Origin: Flavicella sp964230805
GTDB taxonomy: Bacteria; Bacteroidota; Bacteroidia; Flavobacteriales; Flavobacteriaceae
Length of the DNA stretch: 64,000 bases
Direction: 5' to 3'
NCBI GenBank assembly: GCA_964230805.1
Contig: CAXRIA010000032.1
Coordinates: 1 to 64,000, forward strand
A program made the position numbers and the translations under genes. Shown one piece after another: positions 8,745 to 18,258 of the stretch; within the stretch, counting starts at the first letter, position 1; each line of letters opens with the position of its first letter. The notes under the pieces are model-generated. The model worked only from the letters and a program-made list of their open reading frames with translations. It was not told the DNA's origin and did not search any database.

Positions 8745-11168
8745 ATGCAAAAAACAAAAACAACATCTGAATCCATTGAAAAAGAGTCTTATCTGACGAG
8801 GTTCAAAAGCTTTTTGAACAATCGACAAGTACAGACCGTCAGCGGTGTATTCATCTTTTTATTTGGTGTTTTTCTCGCCATTTCTTTCTCATCCTTTTTC
8901 TTTTCGTGGAAAGACGACCAAAGTCTTGTTACCGAATTTTTCAACAAACAAGAACAAGCAAAAAATCTATTAGGAAAAACAGGAGCGTATTTGAGTTATT
9001 TATTCATCTATAAGGGATTTGGAATTGCTGCATTTATGATCCCTTTGCTATTCATGCTAACAGGAACCTATTTGCTTTTGCTGATAAAACTAAAAAAAGC
9101 CTTCAAATCATTGAATTGGGGAATACTAGGAATGATTTGGATCGCGACCACTTTTGGTTTTTTAGAGACAAAGTATGCATTACTCTCCGGAGTTATTGGC
9201 GTAGAATTAAACGCATATCTTACCATTTACCTAGGAAAAACTGGTCTTGCCATTGTCCTTCTGTTTGGATACCTCGCCTATGCGATTATTCGATTCAAAA
9301 TCACACCAGAAAAAATAAAAAATTGGTTTCCTGATCGAAAACAAACCCACACAATTGAAAAAGACACCTCCGATGAAAATGCACCGGAAGCCACAACTAA
9401 GTCAGACAATATCGAAAAATCAGAATTTGAACTGACGCTAGAAAAGCAGCAACCGACCATAAAAAACTTCTCATCTATTGAAAAAACAAAAGAAGCTGTC
9501 GTAGAAGAAGACAAAGGAAATGAAGTTCCATTGGAAATAACTGAAAAAGACAACACCAAAAGTGACAAATCCTTAGACGAAGTAGCCATTGCTATTGAAC
9601 AAACCACAGACGAGGAAAAGGTAGCTGAAAACCTAGCTGACAATTTGGTAGAAAAATTTGGCAAATTTGACCCGAAATTAGAACTCGGAAATTTCAAATT
9701 TCCAACACTCAATTTACTGAAAGAGTACAATGAAAGTATTGCTGTTGATGGCGAAGAACTAGAACAAAACAAAAATCGAATTGTCGACACCCTAAAAAAT
9801 TACAAAATCGGTATTGCACAAATCAAAGCAACCGTTGGACCTACCGTTACGTTGTATGAAATTGTTCCGGATGCAGGGGTGCGAATTTCAAAAATTAAAA
9901 ACTTAGAAGACGATATTGCGCTCTCTTTGTCTGCTCTGGGAATCCGTATCATCGCTCCGATACCGGGCAAAGGGACTATTGGAATCGAAGTTCCAAACAA
10001 CAAGGCTTCTATTGTTTCTATGCGCTCGGTCATTGCCTCAACAAAATTTCAAGAATCAAAAATGGAATTACCCATTGCATTGGGCAAGAACATCTCGAAT
10101 GAAACTTTTGTAATCGATCTCGCAAAGATGCCGCATCTGCTTATGGCCGGTGCAACTGGACAAGGAAAATCGGTAGGTTTGAATACCATCTTAACGTCAT
10201 TATTGTACAAAAGGCATCCGGCTGAGGTTAAATTTGTACTGGTAGATCCAAAAAAAGTTGAACTCACACTATTCAATAAAATTGAACGTCATTATTTAGC
10301 AAAACTTCCCGATACCGAGGATGCTATTATCACAGATACCACCAAAGTGGTTCATACATTGAATTCTCTTTGCATAGAAATGGACCAACGGTACGATTTG
10401 TTGAAAACGGCCATGGTGCGAAATATCAAAGAATACAATGCCAAGTTTAAAGCTCGCAAATTAAATCCGGAAAACGGTCATAAATTTTTACCATATATCA
10501 TATTGGTCATCGATGAGTTTGCAGACTTAATCATGACGGCAGGGAAAGAAGTGGAAACGCCTATTGCTCGTTTGGCTCAATTGGCAAGGGCTATTGGTAT
10601 ACACTTAATTGTTGCTACACAGCGGCCTTCTGTCAATGTCATAACAGGCATCATCAAAGCAAACTTCCCTTCTCGAATTGCTTTCCGAGTGACTTCGAAA
10701 ATTGATTCACGTACCATACTCGATGCCTCAGGAGCCGATCAATTGATTGGGAAAGGAGACCTATTATACTCAGGCGGAAGCGAAGTGACTCGGATACAGT
10801 GTGCATTTGTTGACACACCCGAAATTGAAAAAATTACCGATTTTATTGGAGCGCAAAGAGCCTATCCAGAAGCCCACCTCCTTCCCGAATACATAGGAGA
10901 AGAGAGCGGAACTGATTTGGATATCGATATTTCAGACCGAGATAAACTTTTTGAGGAAGCCGCTCGAATCATTGTCATTGCACAACAAGGTTCAGCATCT
11001 TTATTACAGCGCAAATTAAAACTTGGATACAACCGAGCGGGGCGACTTATTGACCAATTAGAAGCCGCTGGTATCGTAGGACCCTTTGAAGGAAGTAAGG
11101 CGCGACAAGTACTTGTCCCAGATGACATGGCTTTGACTCAATTGTTAGAAAACGAAAAAAACAACTAA
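8745..11168 (+). CDS. ftsK: FtsK/SpoIIIE-family DNA translocase
   Basis: The 807-residue protein pumps DNA at the division septum to clear chromosome dimers and trapped DNA. About four transmembrane segments lie in residues 35-190. An acidic Glu/Lys-rich linker covers about 195-310. The motor domain has Walker A GATGQGKS at residues 469-476 and Walker B VIDEFAD with D590. The C-terminal winged-helix gamma domain (about 730-800, ending GSKARQVLV) is the part that reads KOPS-type polarity sequences. It is the first gene of a rightward block with lolA-like, lptF/G-like and ribBA genes. The start ATG has no clear Shine-Dalgarno sequence, which is usual in this phylum. Confidence 0.96.
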   Translation: MQKTKTTSESIEKESYLTRFKSFLNNRQVQTVSGVFIFLFGVFLAISFSSFFFSWKDDQSLVTEFFNKQEQAKNLLGKTGAYLSYLFIYKGFGIAAFMIPLLFMLTGTYLLLLIKLKKAFKSLNWGILGMIWIATTFGFLETKYALLSGVIGVELNAYLTIYLGKTGLAIVLLFGYLAYAIIRFKITPEKIKNWFPDRKQTHTIEKDTSDENAPEATTKSDNIEKSEFELTLEKQQPTIKNFSSIEKTKEAVVEEDKGNEVPLEITEKDNTKSDKSLDEVAIAIEQTTDEEKVAENLADNLVEKFGKFDPKLELGNFKFPTLNLLKEYNESIAVDGEELEQNKNRIVDTLKNYKIGIAQIKATVGPTVTLYEIVPDAGVRISKIKNLEDDIALSLSALGIRIIAPIPGKGTIGIEVPNNKASIVSMRSVIASTKFQESKMELPIALGKNISNETFVIDLAKMPHLLMAGATGQGKSVGLNTILTSLLYKRHPAEVKFVLVDPKKVELTLFNKIERHYLAKLPDTEDAIITDTTKVVHTLNSLCIEMDQRYDLLKTAMVRNIKEYNAKFKARKLNPENGHKFLPYIILVIDEFADLIMTAGKEVETPIARLAQLARAIGIHLIVATQRPSVNVITGIIKANFPSRIAFRVTSKIDSRTILDASGADQLIGKGDLLYSGGSEVTRIQCAFVDTPEIEKITDFIGAQRAYPEAHLLPEYIGEESGTDLDIDISDRDKLFEEAARIIVIAQQGSASLLQRKLKLGYNRAGRLIDQLEAAGIVGPFEGSKARQVLVPDDMALTQLLENEKNN

Positions 11169-11206
11169 TCCTCTTTTTTTACCACCTATTTTCAAATGTA
11201 AAAAGC

Positions 11207-11851
11207 ATGAACAAATTTATCATTACGTCTCTTATTGTATTATTGTCCTACAATCATCACTCGGTTCATGCACAACAATCCGAAAAAGCATCTTCCTTGT
11301 TAGCCGAAGTTTCTGAAAAAATGGCTAGCTACCAAAATATGTATATCAAATTCAAATACACCCTAGAAAACAAAGAGGTGGCCATGAAACAAGAAAGTGA
11401 GGGGATTGTCTACACAAAGGGAGAGAAATACCACCTAAATTTTATGGGAAACCTTTTTATTTTTGACGGTGAAAAGACATTTATCATCCTTGAAGAAGAT
11501 GAAGAAGTCAATATTATCGATGGAAATTCAGAGGAAGACTTATTGACCCCCACAAAACTGTTTCATTTTTACAAAGAAGGATACAACTACCAGCTTGCTG
11601 AAAAAGAAACAAGAAACAAAAAGCAGCTTCAGAATATAAAACTAATTCCTATAGATAGCCAATCAGAGTCGGCCTACTTTTTATTGCGTATTGATCTCCC
11701 TTCCAAAAACATTGAAGAAATTGTTAATATTGGAAATAATGGAACCGAAACCATTTTTACCATCAAAGAATTTGTGACAAACCAAGAGCTTCCAGAATCG
11801 TTGTTTTCTTTTGATCGCAACAAATATGTAGACTACATCATTAACGAGTAA
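11207..11851 (+). CDS. LolA-like outer-membrane lipoprotein carrier family protein
   Basis: The 214-residue protein begins with a signal peptide (MNKFIITSLIVLLSYNHHSVHA, then Gln) and lacks a lipobox cysteine, so it should be a soluble periplasmic protein. The SEKMASYQNMYIKFKYT start and the alternating beta-strand pattern fit the LolA/LolB half-barrel fold. Family members ferry lipoproteins from the LolCDE complex to the outer membrane. It starts 38 bases after ftsK and ends 11 bases before an LPS-export permease gene, an order familiar from other Bacteroidota. Overall similarity to proteobacterial LolA is weak, so the call rests on length, fold pattern and neighbours. Confidence 0.8.
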   Translation: MNKFIITSLIVLLSYNHHSVHAQQSEKASSLLAEVSEKMASYQNMYIKFKYTLENKEVAMKQESEGIVYTKGEKYHLNFMGNLFIFDGEKTFIILEEDEEVNIIDGNSEEDLLTPTKLFHFYKEGYNYQLAEKETRNKKQLQNIKLIPIDSQSESAYFLLRIDLPSKNIEEIVNIGNNGTETIFTIKEFVTNQELPESLFSFDRNKYVDYIINE

Positions 11852-11862
11852 ACCATTTTCAC

Positions 11863-13317
11863 TTGAGAATTTTAGACAAATACATCTTAAAAAGTTTCTT
11901 AGTCCCATTTTTTGCGGCCTTTTTTATTGTGCTGTTTGTCTTAGTGATGCAGTTTTTGTGGTTTGCATTTGACGACATTGCAGGAAAAGGAATTGATATT
12001 TTCTACATTTTAAAATTTTTAGGGTACACTTGCCTACAAGTTACTCCAACAGCACTACCTATTGGGGTCTTGTTGTCTTCCATAATGGCTTTGGGAAACC
12101 TTTCGGAAAAGTACGAAATGGCTGCTGTCAAATCTGCCGGAATTTCTTTGAAACGATTTTTGCGACCCTTGGTTTTTCTCACTTTAATCATTAGCGCCAT
12201 CAATTTTTTATTTTTGAACAACATATACCCCTACGCTTCCTTGAAACAAAGAAATCTTTTGTTTAATATGAAAAAGCAAAAGCCCGCTCTTGCACTCATT
12301 GAAGGAACATTTAACACGGAAATCCCCGGGTATAGCATTTACTTCGATAAAAAATACGGAGAAGAAAACAACCTCTTGGAAAATGTCAAAATTTACGACC
12401 TCAGAGGAGGAAAAAAGAACAACATTTGCATTACTGCGAAAAAAGGACAAATCACCACACAAGAAGGCAGCAAGTACATGACGCTAAACCTGACAGATGG
12501 CTATTATTTCGAAGACCACACCGAATCGCAAAAATCGAAAACAAAAAAAGATGATATGCCGGCTTCTGCTGCGAAATTTGATTCATACAAGGTCAATATT
12601 GACATCTCTTCTTTCAACGATAACAACCTTGATATTGAAAAATACAAGACACATTATATGATGCTGAGCGTCAAACAACTTTCGCACCAATCAGACACCT
12701 TAAAAACAAACTACGACTCTTACCTACAAAACAAGGCATCGAACTTTTACGTTAGAAACAATGCCAAAGAATTGTATAAAAAACCTGACAGTCTGCTGCC
12801 AAAAAACATCAAAAAAAACATTCTTGACAACTTTCATCTCAAAACCCAGCTGAGCATCACAAAAAATGCTTTGGCAAAAATTAAAAAACCGTTGAGAAGT
12901 ATTCAAGTGTACAAAGAAAGTTACAAAACAAAACGAAAAATCTTGAACTTGTACGATTACGAATTTCACTATCGTTTGGCATTTTCACTTTCATGCCTTT
13001 TGTTATTTTTTATTGGAGCTCCTCTTGGGTCTTTAATTCGAAAAGGAGGTTTTGGCTTGCCTATGGTTTTAGCAATTCTTATTTTTGTCATCTATTTCTT
13101 TGTAAATTCATTGGGAAGAAATATTGCAGAAGAAAGTTCAATTTCGGCTAGTTTTGGTGGATGGTTTGCAAGCATGATTTTATTGCCCTTTGCATTCTTT
13201 TTAACCAAAAGAGCCACAAAAGGAATAGGTTTGGTAAATTTTGATCGATTTACCATTCCTATCAAACATTTTTTATATCGTTTCAAAAAAAACAACCGGA
13301 AAGGGAATGACAGATAA
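11863..13317 (+). CDS. LptF/LptG family (YjgP/YjgQ) lipopolysaccharide export permease
   Basis: The 484-residue protein has the LptF/G architecture. An N-terminal pair of membrane helices starts with LDKYILKSFLVPFFAAF, and another helix follows near residues 90-115. A periplasmic domain covers about 120-360, and three C-terminal helices start around residue 370. The LptB2FG transporter extracts lipopolysaccharide from the inner membrane. The start is a TTG at 11863; it is preferred because RILDKYILK is the conserved beginning of the family and no ATG fits. The periplasmic domain is longer than in Escherichia coli and Lys-rich. Only one permease is present here, so its partner must lie elsewhere. 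Its last 11 bases overlap ribBA. Confidence 0.9.
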   Translation: MRILDKYILKSFLVPFFAAFFIVLFVLVMQFLWFAFDDIAGKGIDIFYILKFLGYTCLQVTPTALPIGVLLSSIMALGNLSEKYEMAAVKSAGISLKRFLRPLVFLTLIISAINFLFLNNIYPYASLKQRNLLFNMKKQKPALALIEGTFNTEIPGYSIYFDKKYGEENNLLENVKIYDLRGGKKNNICITAKKGQITTQEGSKYMTLNLTDGYYFEDHTESQKSKTKKDDMPASAAKFDSYKVNIDISSFNDNNLDIEKYKTHYMMLSVKQLSHQSDTLKTNYDSYLQNKASNFYVRNNAKELYKKPDSLLPKNIKKNILDNFHLKTQLSITKNALAKIKKPLRSIQVYKESYKTKRKILNLYDYEFHYRLAFSLSCLLLFFIGAPLGSLIRKGGFGLPMVLAILIFVIYFFVNSLGRNIAEESSISASFGGWFASMILLPFAFFLTKRATKGIGLVNFDRFTIPIKHFLYRFKKNNRKGNDR

Positions 13318-14455
13318 AGCAACAAATACCGAAGAATTAAAATTAAATACGATTCAAGAAGCTATTGCCGATATTCGAGCGGGAAAAGTCGTGATTGTCG
13401 TAGATGACGAAGACCGAGAAAACGAAGGTGATTTTATTGCGGCTGCCGAAAAGGTAACCCCCGAAATGATTAACTTTATGGCAACCCATGGTCGTGGTTT
13501 GATTTGCGCTCCATTAATTGAGGAACGTTGCGAGGAACTAGGTTTGAACATGATGGTAAATGACAATACGGTACTGCACAACACACAGTTTACAGTATCG
13601 GTAGATCTCATAGGAAATGGTTGTACCACAGGCATTTCAGCACATGATCGCTCAAAAACGATTGCGGCACTTACGAAAAAAAACACACGCTCCATTGACT
13701 TGGGAAGACCGGGTCATATTTTCCCTTTAAAAGCAAAAAAAGGAGGTGTTCTTAGACGAACTGGACATACTGAAGCTGCCGTCGATCTAGCCCGTTTAGC
13801 AGGATTGGATCCTTCTGGGATTTTGGTAGAAATTTTAAATGAAGATGGAACGATGGCGCGTTTGCCAGAACTAAAAAATGTTGCCAAAAAATTTGATCTG
13901 AAGCTCATCTCGATTGAAGATTTAGTCTCTTATAGAATGAAACACGATTCGTTGATCGAAAAAATCGAAGACTTTGATGTTCAAACCCGATTTGGTGAGT
14001 TTCGACTGAGAGCCTACAACCAAACAACCAACGACCAAATTCACATTGCACTTACCAAAGGAAGCTGGAAAAAAGATGAAAATGTGTTGGTCAAAGTAAC
14101 ACCGAACTCCTTTGGGAATGATATTTTAGGAACCCTTCAACACAATATTGACGACAAACTACACTCCATCTTCAATCTTGTCAATCAAGAAGAAAAAGGA
14201 GCCATTGTTTTTATCAATCAAGAAAAACAGTCGTTCAATCTAAAACAGCGATTGCAAAATCTCAAGGGAAATAATACAAATACCAATCCGAATGCAATGG
14301 ACGAAAAAGATTTTGGGATTGGCGCTCAAATCTTACACGACTTAGACATTCACAACTTAAAATTAATTTCGAATTCAGAAGTTCTAAAAAAACGTGTAGG
14401 AATGATTGGATATGGCTTGAAAATTGTCGACAGAATTCCATATCCCACAAAATAA
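13307..14455 (+). CDS. ribBA: RibBA: DHBP synthase with a degenerate GTP cyclohydrolase II domain
   Basis: The ATG at 13307 gives 382 residues and follows a GGAAAGGG stretch; an in-frame ATG at 13241 lies inside the upstream gene and is less likely. The N-terminal half (about 10-205) is a complete 3,4-dihydroxy-2-butanone 4-phosphate synthase with VDDEDRENEGDF, GISAHDRSKT and RRTGHTEAAVDL. This enzyme converts ribulose 5-phosphate for riboflavin synthesis. The C-terminal half (about 210-382) aligns with GTP cyclohydrolase II at its ends (HIALTKG, DFGIGAQIL, GYGLKIV). It lacks the zinc-binding CRCDCG cysteines and the QEGRGIGL catalytic segment, reading NQEKQSFNL instead. Only the first activity is therefore predicted. 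Confidence 0.93.
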   Translation: MTDKATNTEELKLNTIQEAIADIRAGKVVIVVDDEDRENEGDFIAAAEKVTPEMINFMATHGRGLICAPLIEERCEELGLNMMVNDNTVLHNTQFTVSVDLIGNGCTTGISAHDRSKTIAALTKKNTRSIDLGRPGHIFPLKAKKGGVLRRTGHTEAAVDLARLAGLDPSGILVEILNEDGTMARLPELKNVAKKFDLKLISIEDLVSYRMKHDSLIEKIEDFDVQTRFGEFRLRAYNQTTNDQIHIALTKGSWKKDENVLVKVTPNSFGNDILGTLQHNIDDKLHSIFNLVNQEEKGAIVFINQEKQSFNLKQRLQNLKGNNTNTNPNAMDEKDFGIGAQILHDLDIHNLKLISNSEVLKKRVGMIGYGLKIVDRIPYPTK

Positions 14456-14466
14456 AGGACTTAACC

Positions 14467-15174
14467 CTAAAAATTCACAGGGAACACAGTTCTTGGAGCA
14501 CATTTCACGATCGTTTGTTTCGCTTCAAACCAATAGGCATTCAAATTGCCTTCTAAGGCAATTTCTTCATTTTTTACACGCAACCAACTTCCCTCTTGCA
14601 AACCCAGCACCGGAATGTTTTGGAAAGCGTGAAATTCTTGAATACGTGTTTCACGAGTTTCTCCTTGATGCGTAGAGGAGGGATCTTTTGGAATAAAATG
14701 CGCATTGATATTGAATGGAAGACATGCCAACGTTTTGTAAGAAATTGGTTTCACGATAGGCATATCATTCGTTGTTTGCATCGTAACACCACAAATGTTC
14801 GTTCCTGCACTGATTCCCAAATAAGGCATCCCCGCATCAATTTTATTTTTCAAAATGGGAAACATCCCTTGATCATGCAATGCATCGACTAAAACAAAAG
14901 TATTTCCACCTCCAACAAAAACAGCCTCTGCAGCTTCCATTGCTTTTGTAGGATTGGAATATTCATGCAACCCCGTAATTTTTGCATCTAAAAACCGCAA
15001 ACCTTCCACGGCTATTGCAGTATAAGCATCGCAGGAAATTCCACCAGGCCTGGCATACGGAACGAACAAAATTTCCTTACAACCCGAAAAAAGTTCTTTC
15101 AGAACCTCATGCAAATAGACCAAGTATCCACTCCCATATACCCTTGATGAACTCGCTAAAACCATATTTCTCAT
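14467..15174 (-). CDS. pepE: Peptidase E (S51 family alpha-aspartyl dipeptidase)
   Basis: The protein has about 235 residues and belongs to the class I glutamine amidotransferase-like fold used by peptidase E. The nucleophile elbow GISAGTN places the serine at residue 122, and an AVFVGGGNTFVL segment precedes it. The enzyme hydrolyses dipeptides with N-terminal aspartate. The start is placed at the ATG at 15174 (MRNMVLASSS) because family members begin this way; an ATG at 15195 would add seven residues. It converges on ribBA with only 11 bases between the stops. Confidence 0.88.
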   Translation of the reverse strand: MRNMVLASSSRVYGSGYLVYLHEVLKELFSGCKEILFVPYARPGGISCDAYTAIAVEGLRFLDAKITGLHEYSNPTKAMEAAEAVFVGGGNTFVLVDALHDQGMFPILKNKIDAGMPYLGISAGTNICGVTMQTTNDMPIVKPISYKTLACLPFNINAHFIPKDPSSTHQGETRETRIQEFHAFQNIPVLGLQEGSWLRVKNEEIALEGNLNAYWFEAKQTIVKCAPRTVFPVNF

Positions 15175-15338
15175 ACCTGTTTTTTTTCGAACCATTAAAC
15201 TGTGTTTCTTTCCTTAAAAATATACAATTATCAGAAATATCTTTCACTTCTTTTTAAGATTTAATCCTCAATTTTTAGAATGTACCGCTTGTAGATTTCT
15301 AAATAATTGAGCATCTTTACGTATTCATAAAAAAGGCC

Positions 15339-15833
15339 ATGAAACGAAACACGCTCATCCTTCTATCTTTTTGTTTGTGTACCGCAATGATTTCTCACAA
15401 ATTTTATATGAGTTTGACACAGATAAACTATTCGGTACAACAAAAAGCGCTTCAAATAACGCTTCGGATATTTATAGATGATCTTGAAACTGAAATAAAC
15501 GCCTTGTCTCCTGATAAAATCGAACTCGCAACCGACAGAGAACCTTTGGATATCGGTCTTATTTATAAGAAATACCTCAAAAATCATTTGCACTTCCACA
15601 TCAACAACGATTCAAAAATTTTTGAATACCTCGGGAAAGAATACAAAAATGATCAAGTAATCTTCTACTTGGAAATCGCTGAGATTGACTCTATAACATC
15701 GCTGGAAGTCGAAAATACAATTCTCAACAGTTCATTTCCAGAACAAGAAAATATTATAAAAACATCCCTTTACGATATCGATAAAAGTTTTATTCTGACA
15801 AAAAACAGTCCGAAAGCTTTGGTCGCTAAATAA
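15339..15833 (+). CDS. DUF6702 family protein
   Basis: This 164-residue protein has a hydrophobic N-terminus (MKRNTLILLSFCLCTAMIS) that may be a signal peptide, followed by the HKFYMSLTQINY and LRIFIDDLETEIN motifs I associate with DUF6702 of Bacteroidota. The function of the family is unknown. It ends 34 bases before the M1 metallopeptidase gene and runs in the same direction, so the two are probably co-transcribed. The partnership suggests a periplasmic or surface accessory role, which is inference from context only. Confidence 0.75.
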   Translation: MKRNTLILLSFCLCTAMISHKFYMSLTQINYSVQQKALQITLRIFIDDLETEINALSPDKIELATDREPLDIGLIYKKYLKNHLHFHINNDSKIFEYLGKEYKNDQVIFYLEIAEIDSITSLEVENTILNSSFPEQENIIKTSLYDIDKSFILTKNSPKALVAK

Positions 15834-15867
15834 AACACAACCTTTGTGAACGAATAAATTTCTTTGT

Positions 15868-18117
15868 ATGAAAAAAATATATTTTACAACAATGCTCCTT
15901 TACCTTGCTGCAAGCACAGCTTTGATCGCCCAAGCAAATAAATCCGCTCAAAAAGGACACACGAATACGAATAAATTCAAGCAATTGACTGATGAATTTA
16001 GCACGCCTAACAGTCAGCATACTGCTTCTGGAGCACCCGGTGTCAATTACACACAACAAAAAGTAGATTATCGAATGGACATTGTTTTAGACGATGCCAA
16101 CCAAAAACTATACGGTGAGGAGGAAATCACCTACCACAACAACTCTGAGGACACACTAACCTATTTATGGGTTCAATTGGATCAAAACAAAAGAGCCATT
16201 GATTCTAAAACCCCTGATATTGAAGGTGGTGGTGCAGAAATTTATTATACCCCTGAGAAATTTGCAAGCCATTTTATAGACAAACCGTTCGAAGGAGGAT
16301 TTCGCATTGTACATGTCCACAACAGCAAAGGAGAACCTTTGTCCTATCGTATTAACCGTACCATGATGCGTATCCATTTACCGAAACCATTGGCCTCTGG
16401 TAAAAAATTCAAATTCCATATCAAATGGTGGTACAATATCAACAATCATGTGCCTCGTCGTGATCGTTCGGGCTACGAGCATTTTCCAGAAGATGGAAAT
16501 AATCTTTATGTCATTGCTCAGTTCTATCCGCGACTTGCTGTATACAACAATGTTGAAGGATGGCAAAATATGCAATTTTGGGGACGAAGTGAATTTGCAT
16601 TGGAGTTTGGAGATTTCAAGGTAAATATCACCACTCCCAAAGATCATATTCTAAATGCCACAGGCGTGCTAAAAAACCCGAAACAAGTTTTGACAAAAAC
16701 TCAATTCAAACGTTTTAAAGAAGCACAAACGTCTTTTGACAAACCCGTACTCATTGTTACGCAAGAAGAGGCTATTGCCGCAGAAAACAAAAGAAATAAC
16801 GAAACCAAAACCTGGCAATTTGACGCGAAAAACGTAAGGGACTTTGCTTTTGCATCTTCGAGAAAATTTATTTGGGACGGCATGGCCGTTGACATTGCCG
16901 GAAAATCCGTGATGGCCTATTCCTTGTACCCAAAAGAAGGCAACCCATTGTGGGAAACATATTCCACCAAAGTGGTCGCACATACTTTAAAAGAGTACTC
17001 AAAATACACCTTCAATTACCCGTACCACAAAGCGGTTTCAGTACATTCCAAAAACCAAGGTATGGAATACCCACAAATTTGCTGGAATTACGGAAGACCG
17101 AGACCTGACGGTTCCTATTCAGATCGTACAAGAGATGCCATGATTGGTGTCATTACGCATGAAATCGGTCATAACTTTTTTCCTATGATTGTCAATTCTG
17201 ACGAGCGGCAGTGGACATGGATGGACGAAGGATTGAACTCTTTTGTCGAAACACTAACCGAACTCTCCTTTGATCCAGATTTCGAAACGGGAAATTTACC
17301 CAGTGATATTGTCGACTACATGGCAGGCGATCAAAGCAACATCTCTCCTATTATGACCCAAGGGAATAATGTACATCAATTCGGACCGAATGCTTACACC
17401 AAACCTGCGGCTGGATTGTACCTGCTTCGAAAAACAATTTTAGGAGAAGAATTATTCGATTATGCCTTTCAAACGTATGCGCGCCGATGGATGTTCAAAC
17501 ATCCGACTCCCGAGGATTTTTTTAGAACCATGGAAGACGCTTCAGCGACCGATCTCGATTGGTTTTGGAGAGGATGGTTTTACACAACCGATGTTACCGA
17601 CATCGGCATTAAATCGGTAAAGCAATACAGAGTTACGAACAAGCCTACAAAAAAAATGATGCAACTTGTAAAGCCCTACGGAATCACACAACCCGAACAA
17701 ATCCGACCTTTTATCTACCTTACTACGGAGGAAATTAGTGATGGAGAGCCTAAAAATGCGATGGAAGTGAAACTCTTGGCTGACTATGTAAAGGCCAACT
17801 ATCAAAACGAGGAAGACGCAAAGCTTCCAAAGTACTTTTACGAAGTTACCTTTGACAAACCTGGCGGGCTGGTTATGCCTATCATTGTCGAATACACGTA
17901 TGAAGACGGTTCTAAAGAAAGAAAAAAATATCCCGCGAAAATTTGGCGCAAAAACGACCAAGAAATAAGTAAAATAATCACCTCTGACAAGGCAATCACT
18001 AAAATTTTAGTTGACCCAGATTTGGAAACCGCCGATGTGGATACCACAAACAACCTTTGGCCCAAGTCAGAAACCTCCTTGTTTGATCAAAAAAAGAGAG
18101 AACTGCTCGAAAAATAA
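15868..18117 (+). CDS. M1 family zinc metallopeptidase, exported
   Basis: The 749-residue protein starts with a signal peptide (MKKIYFTTMLLYLAASTALIA, then Gln) and acts in the periplasm or outside the cell. The zinc site is complete: HEIGH at residues 431-435 and the third ligand E454 in WMDEGLNSF, the HExxH-18-E spacing of clan MA(E). The exopeptidase motif normally written GxMEN reads QGMEYPQ here, keeping the Glu that binds the free amino terminus. Residues 520-749 form a beta-rich C-terminal region. It would act as an aminopeptidase on peptides. A bidirectional terminator follows, and the DUF6702 gene lies just upstream. Confidence 0.93.
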   Translation: MKKIYFTTMLLYLAASTALIAQANKSAQKGHTNTNKFKQLTDEFSTPNSQHTASGAPGVNYTQQKVDYRMDIVLDDANQKLYGEEEITYHNNSEDTLTYLWVQLDQNKRAIDSKTPDIEGGGAEIYYTPEKFASHFIDKPFEGGFRIVHVHNSKGEPLSYRINRTMMRIHLPKPLASGKKFKFHIKWWYNINNHVPRRDRSGYEHFPEDGNNLYVIAQFYPRLAVYNNVEGWQNMQFWGRSEFALEFGDFKVNITTPKDHILNATGVLKNPKQVLTKTQFKRFKEAQTSFDKPVLIVTQEEAIAAENKRNNETKTWQFDAKNVRDFAFASSRKFIWDGMAVDIAGKSVMAYSLYPKEGNPLWETYSTKVVAHTLKEYSKYTFNYPYHKAVSVHSKNQGMEYPQICWNYGRPRPDGSYSDRTRDAMIGVITHEIGHNFFPMIVNSDERQWTWMDEGLNSFVETLTELSFDPDFETGNLPSDIVDYMAGDQSNISPIMTQGNNVHQFGPNAYTKPAAGLYLLRKTILGEELFDYAFQTYARRWMFKHPTPEDFFRTMEDASATDLDWFWRGWFYTTDVTDIGIKSVKQYRVTNKPTKKMMQLVKPYGITQPEQIRPFIYLTTEEISDGEPKNAMEVKLLADYVKANYQNEEDAKLPKYFYEVTFDKPGGLVMPIIVEYTYEDGSKERKKYPAKIWRKNDQEISKIITSDKAITKILVDPDLETADVDTTNNLWPKSETSLFDQKKRELLEK

Positions 18118-18202
18118 ACGTTCTTTTCTTCAAGAAAAATCGTTTGGAAACCTTTTTTCCTCACGATGTTCTTCTTGCATCTTACATGAGAATAATACGT
18201 TC

Positions 18203-18238
18203 AAAAAAAAAGACTGCTTCCTTGCAGTCTTTTTTTTA
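18203..18238. terminator. Bidirectional terminator
   Basis: AGACTGC / GCAGTCT (18211-18230) is flanked by a run of A on one side and T on the other. It sits between the convergent M1 peptidase and FKBP lipoprotein genes and can serve both. Confidence 0.85.
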
Positions 18239-18258
18239 AATTTCAAGCCATTTCAACT

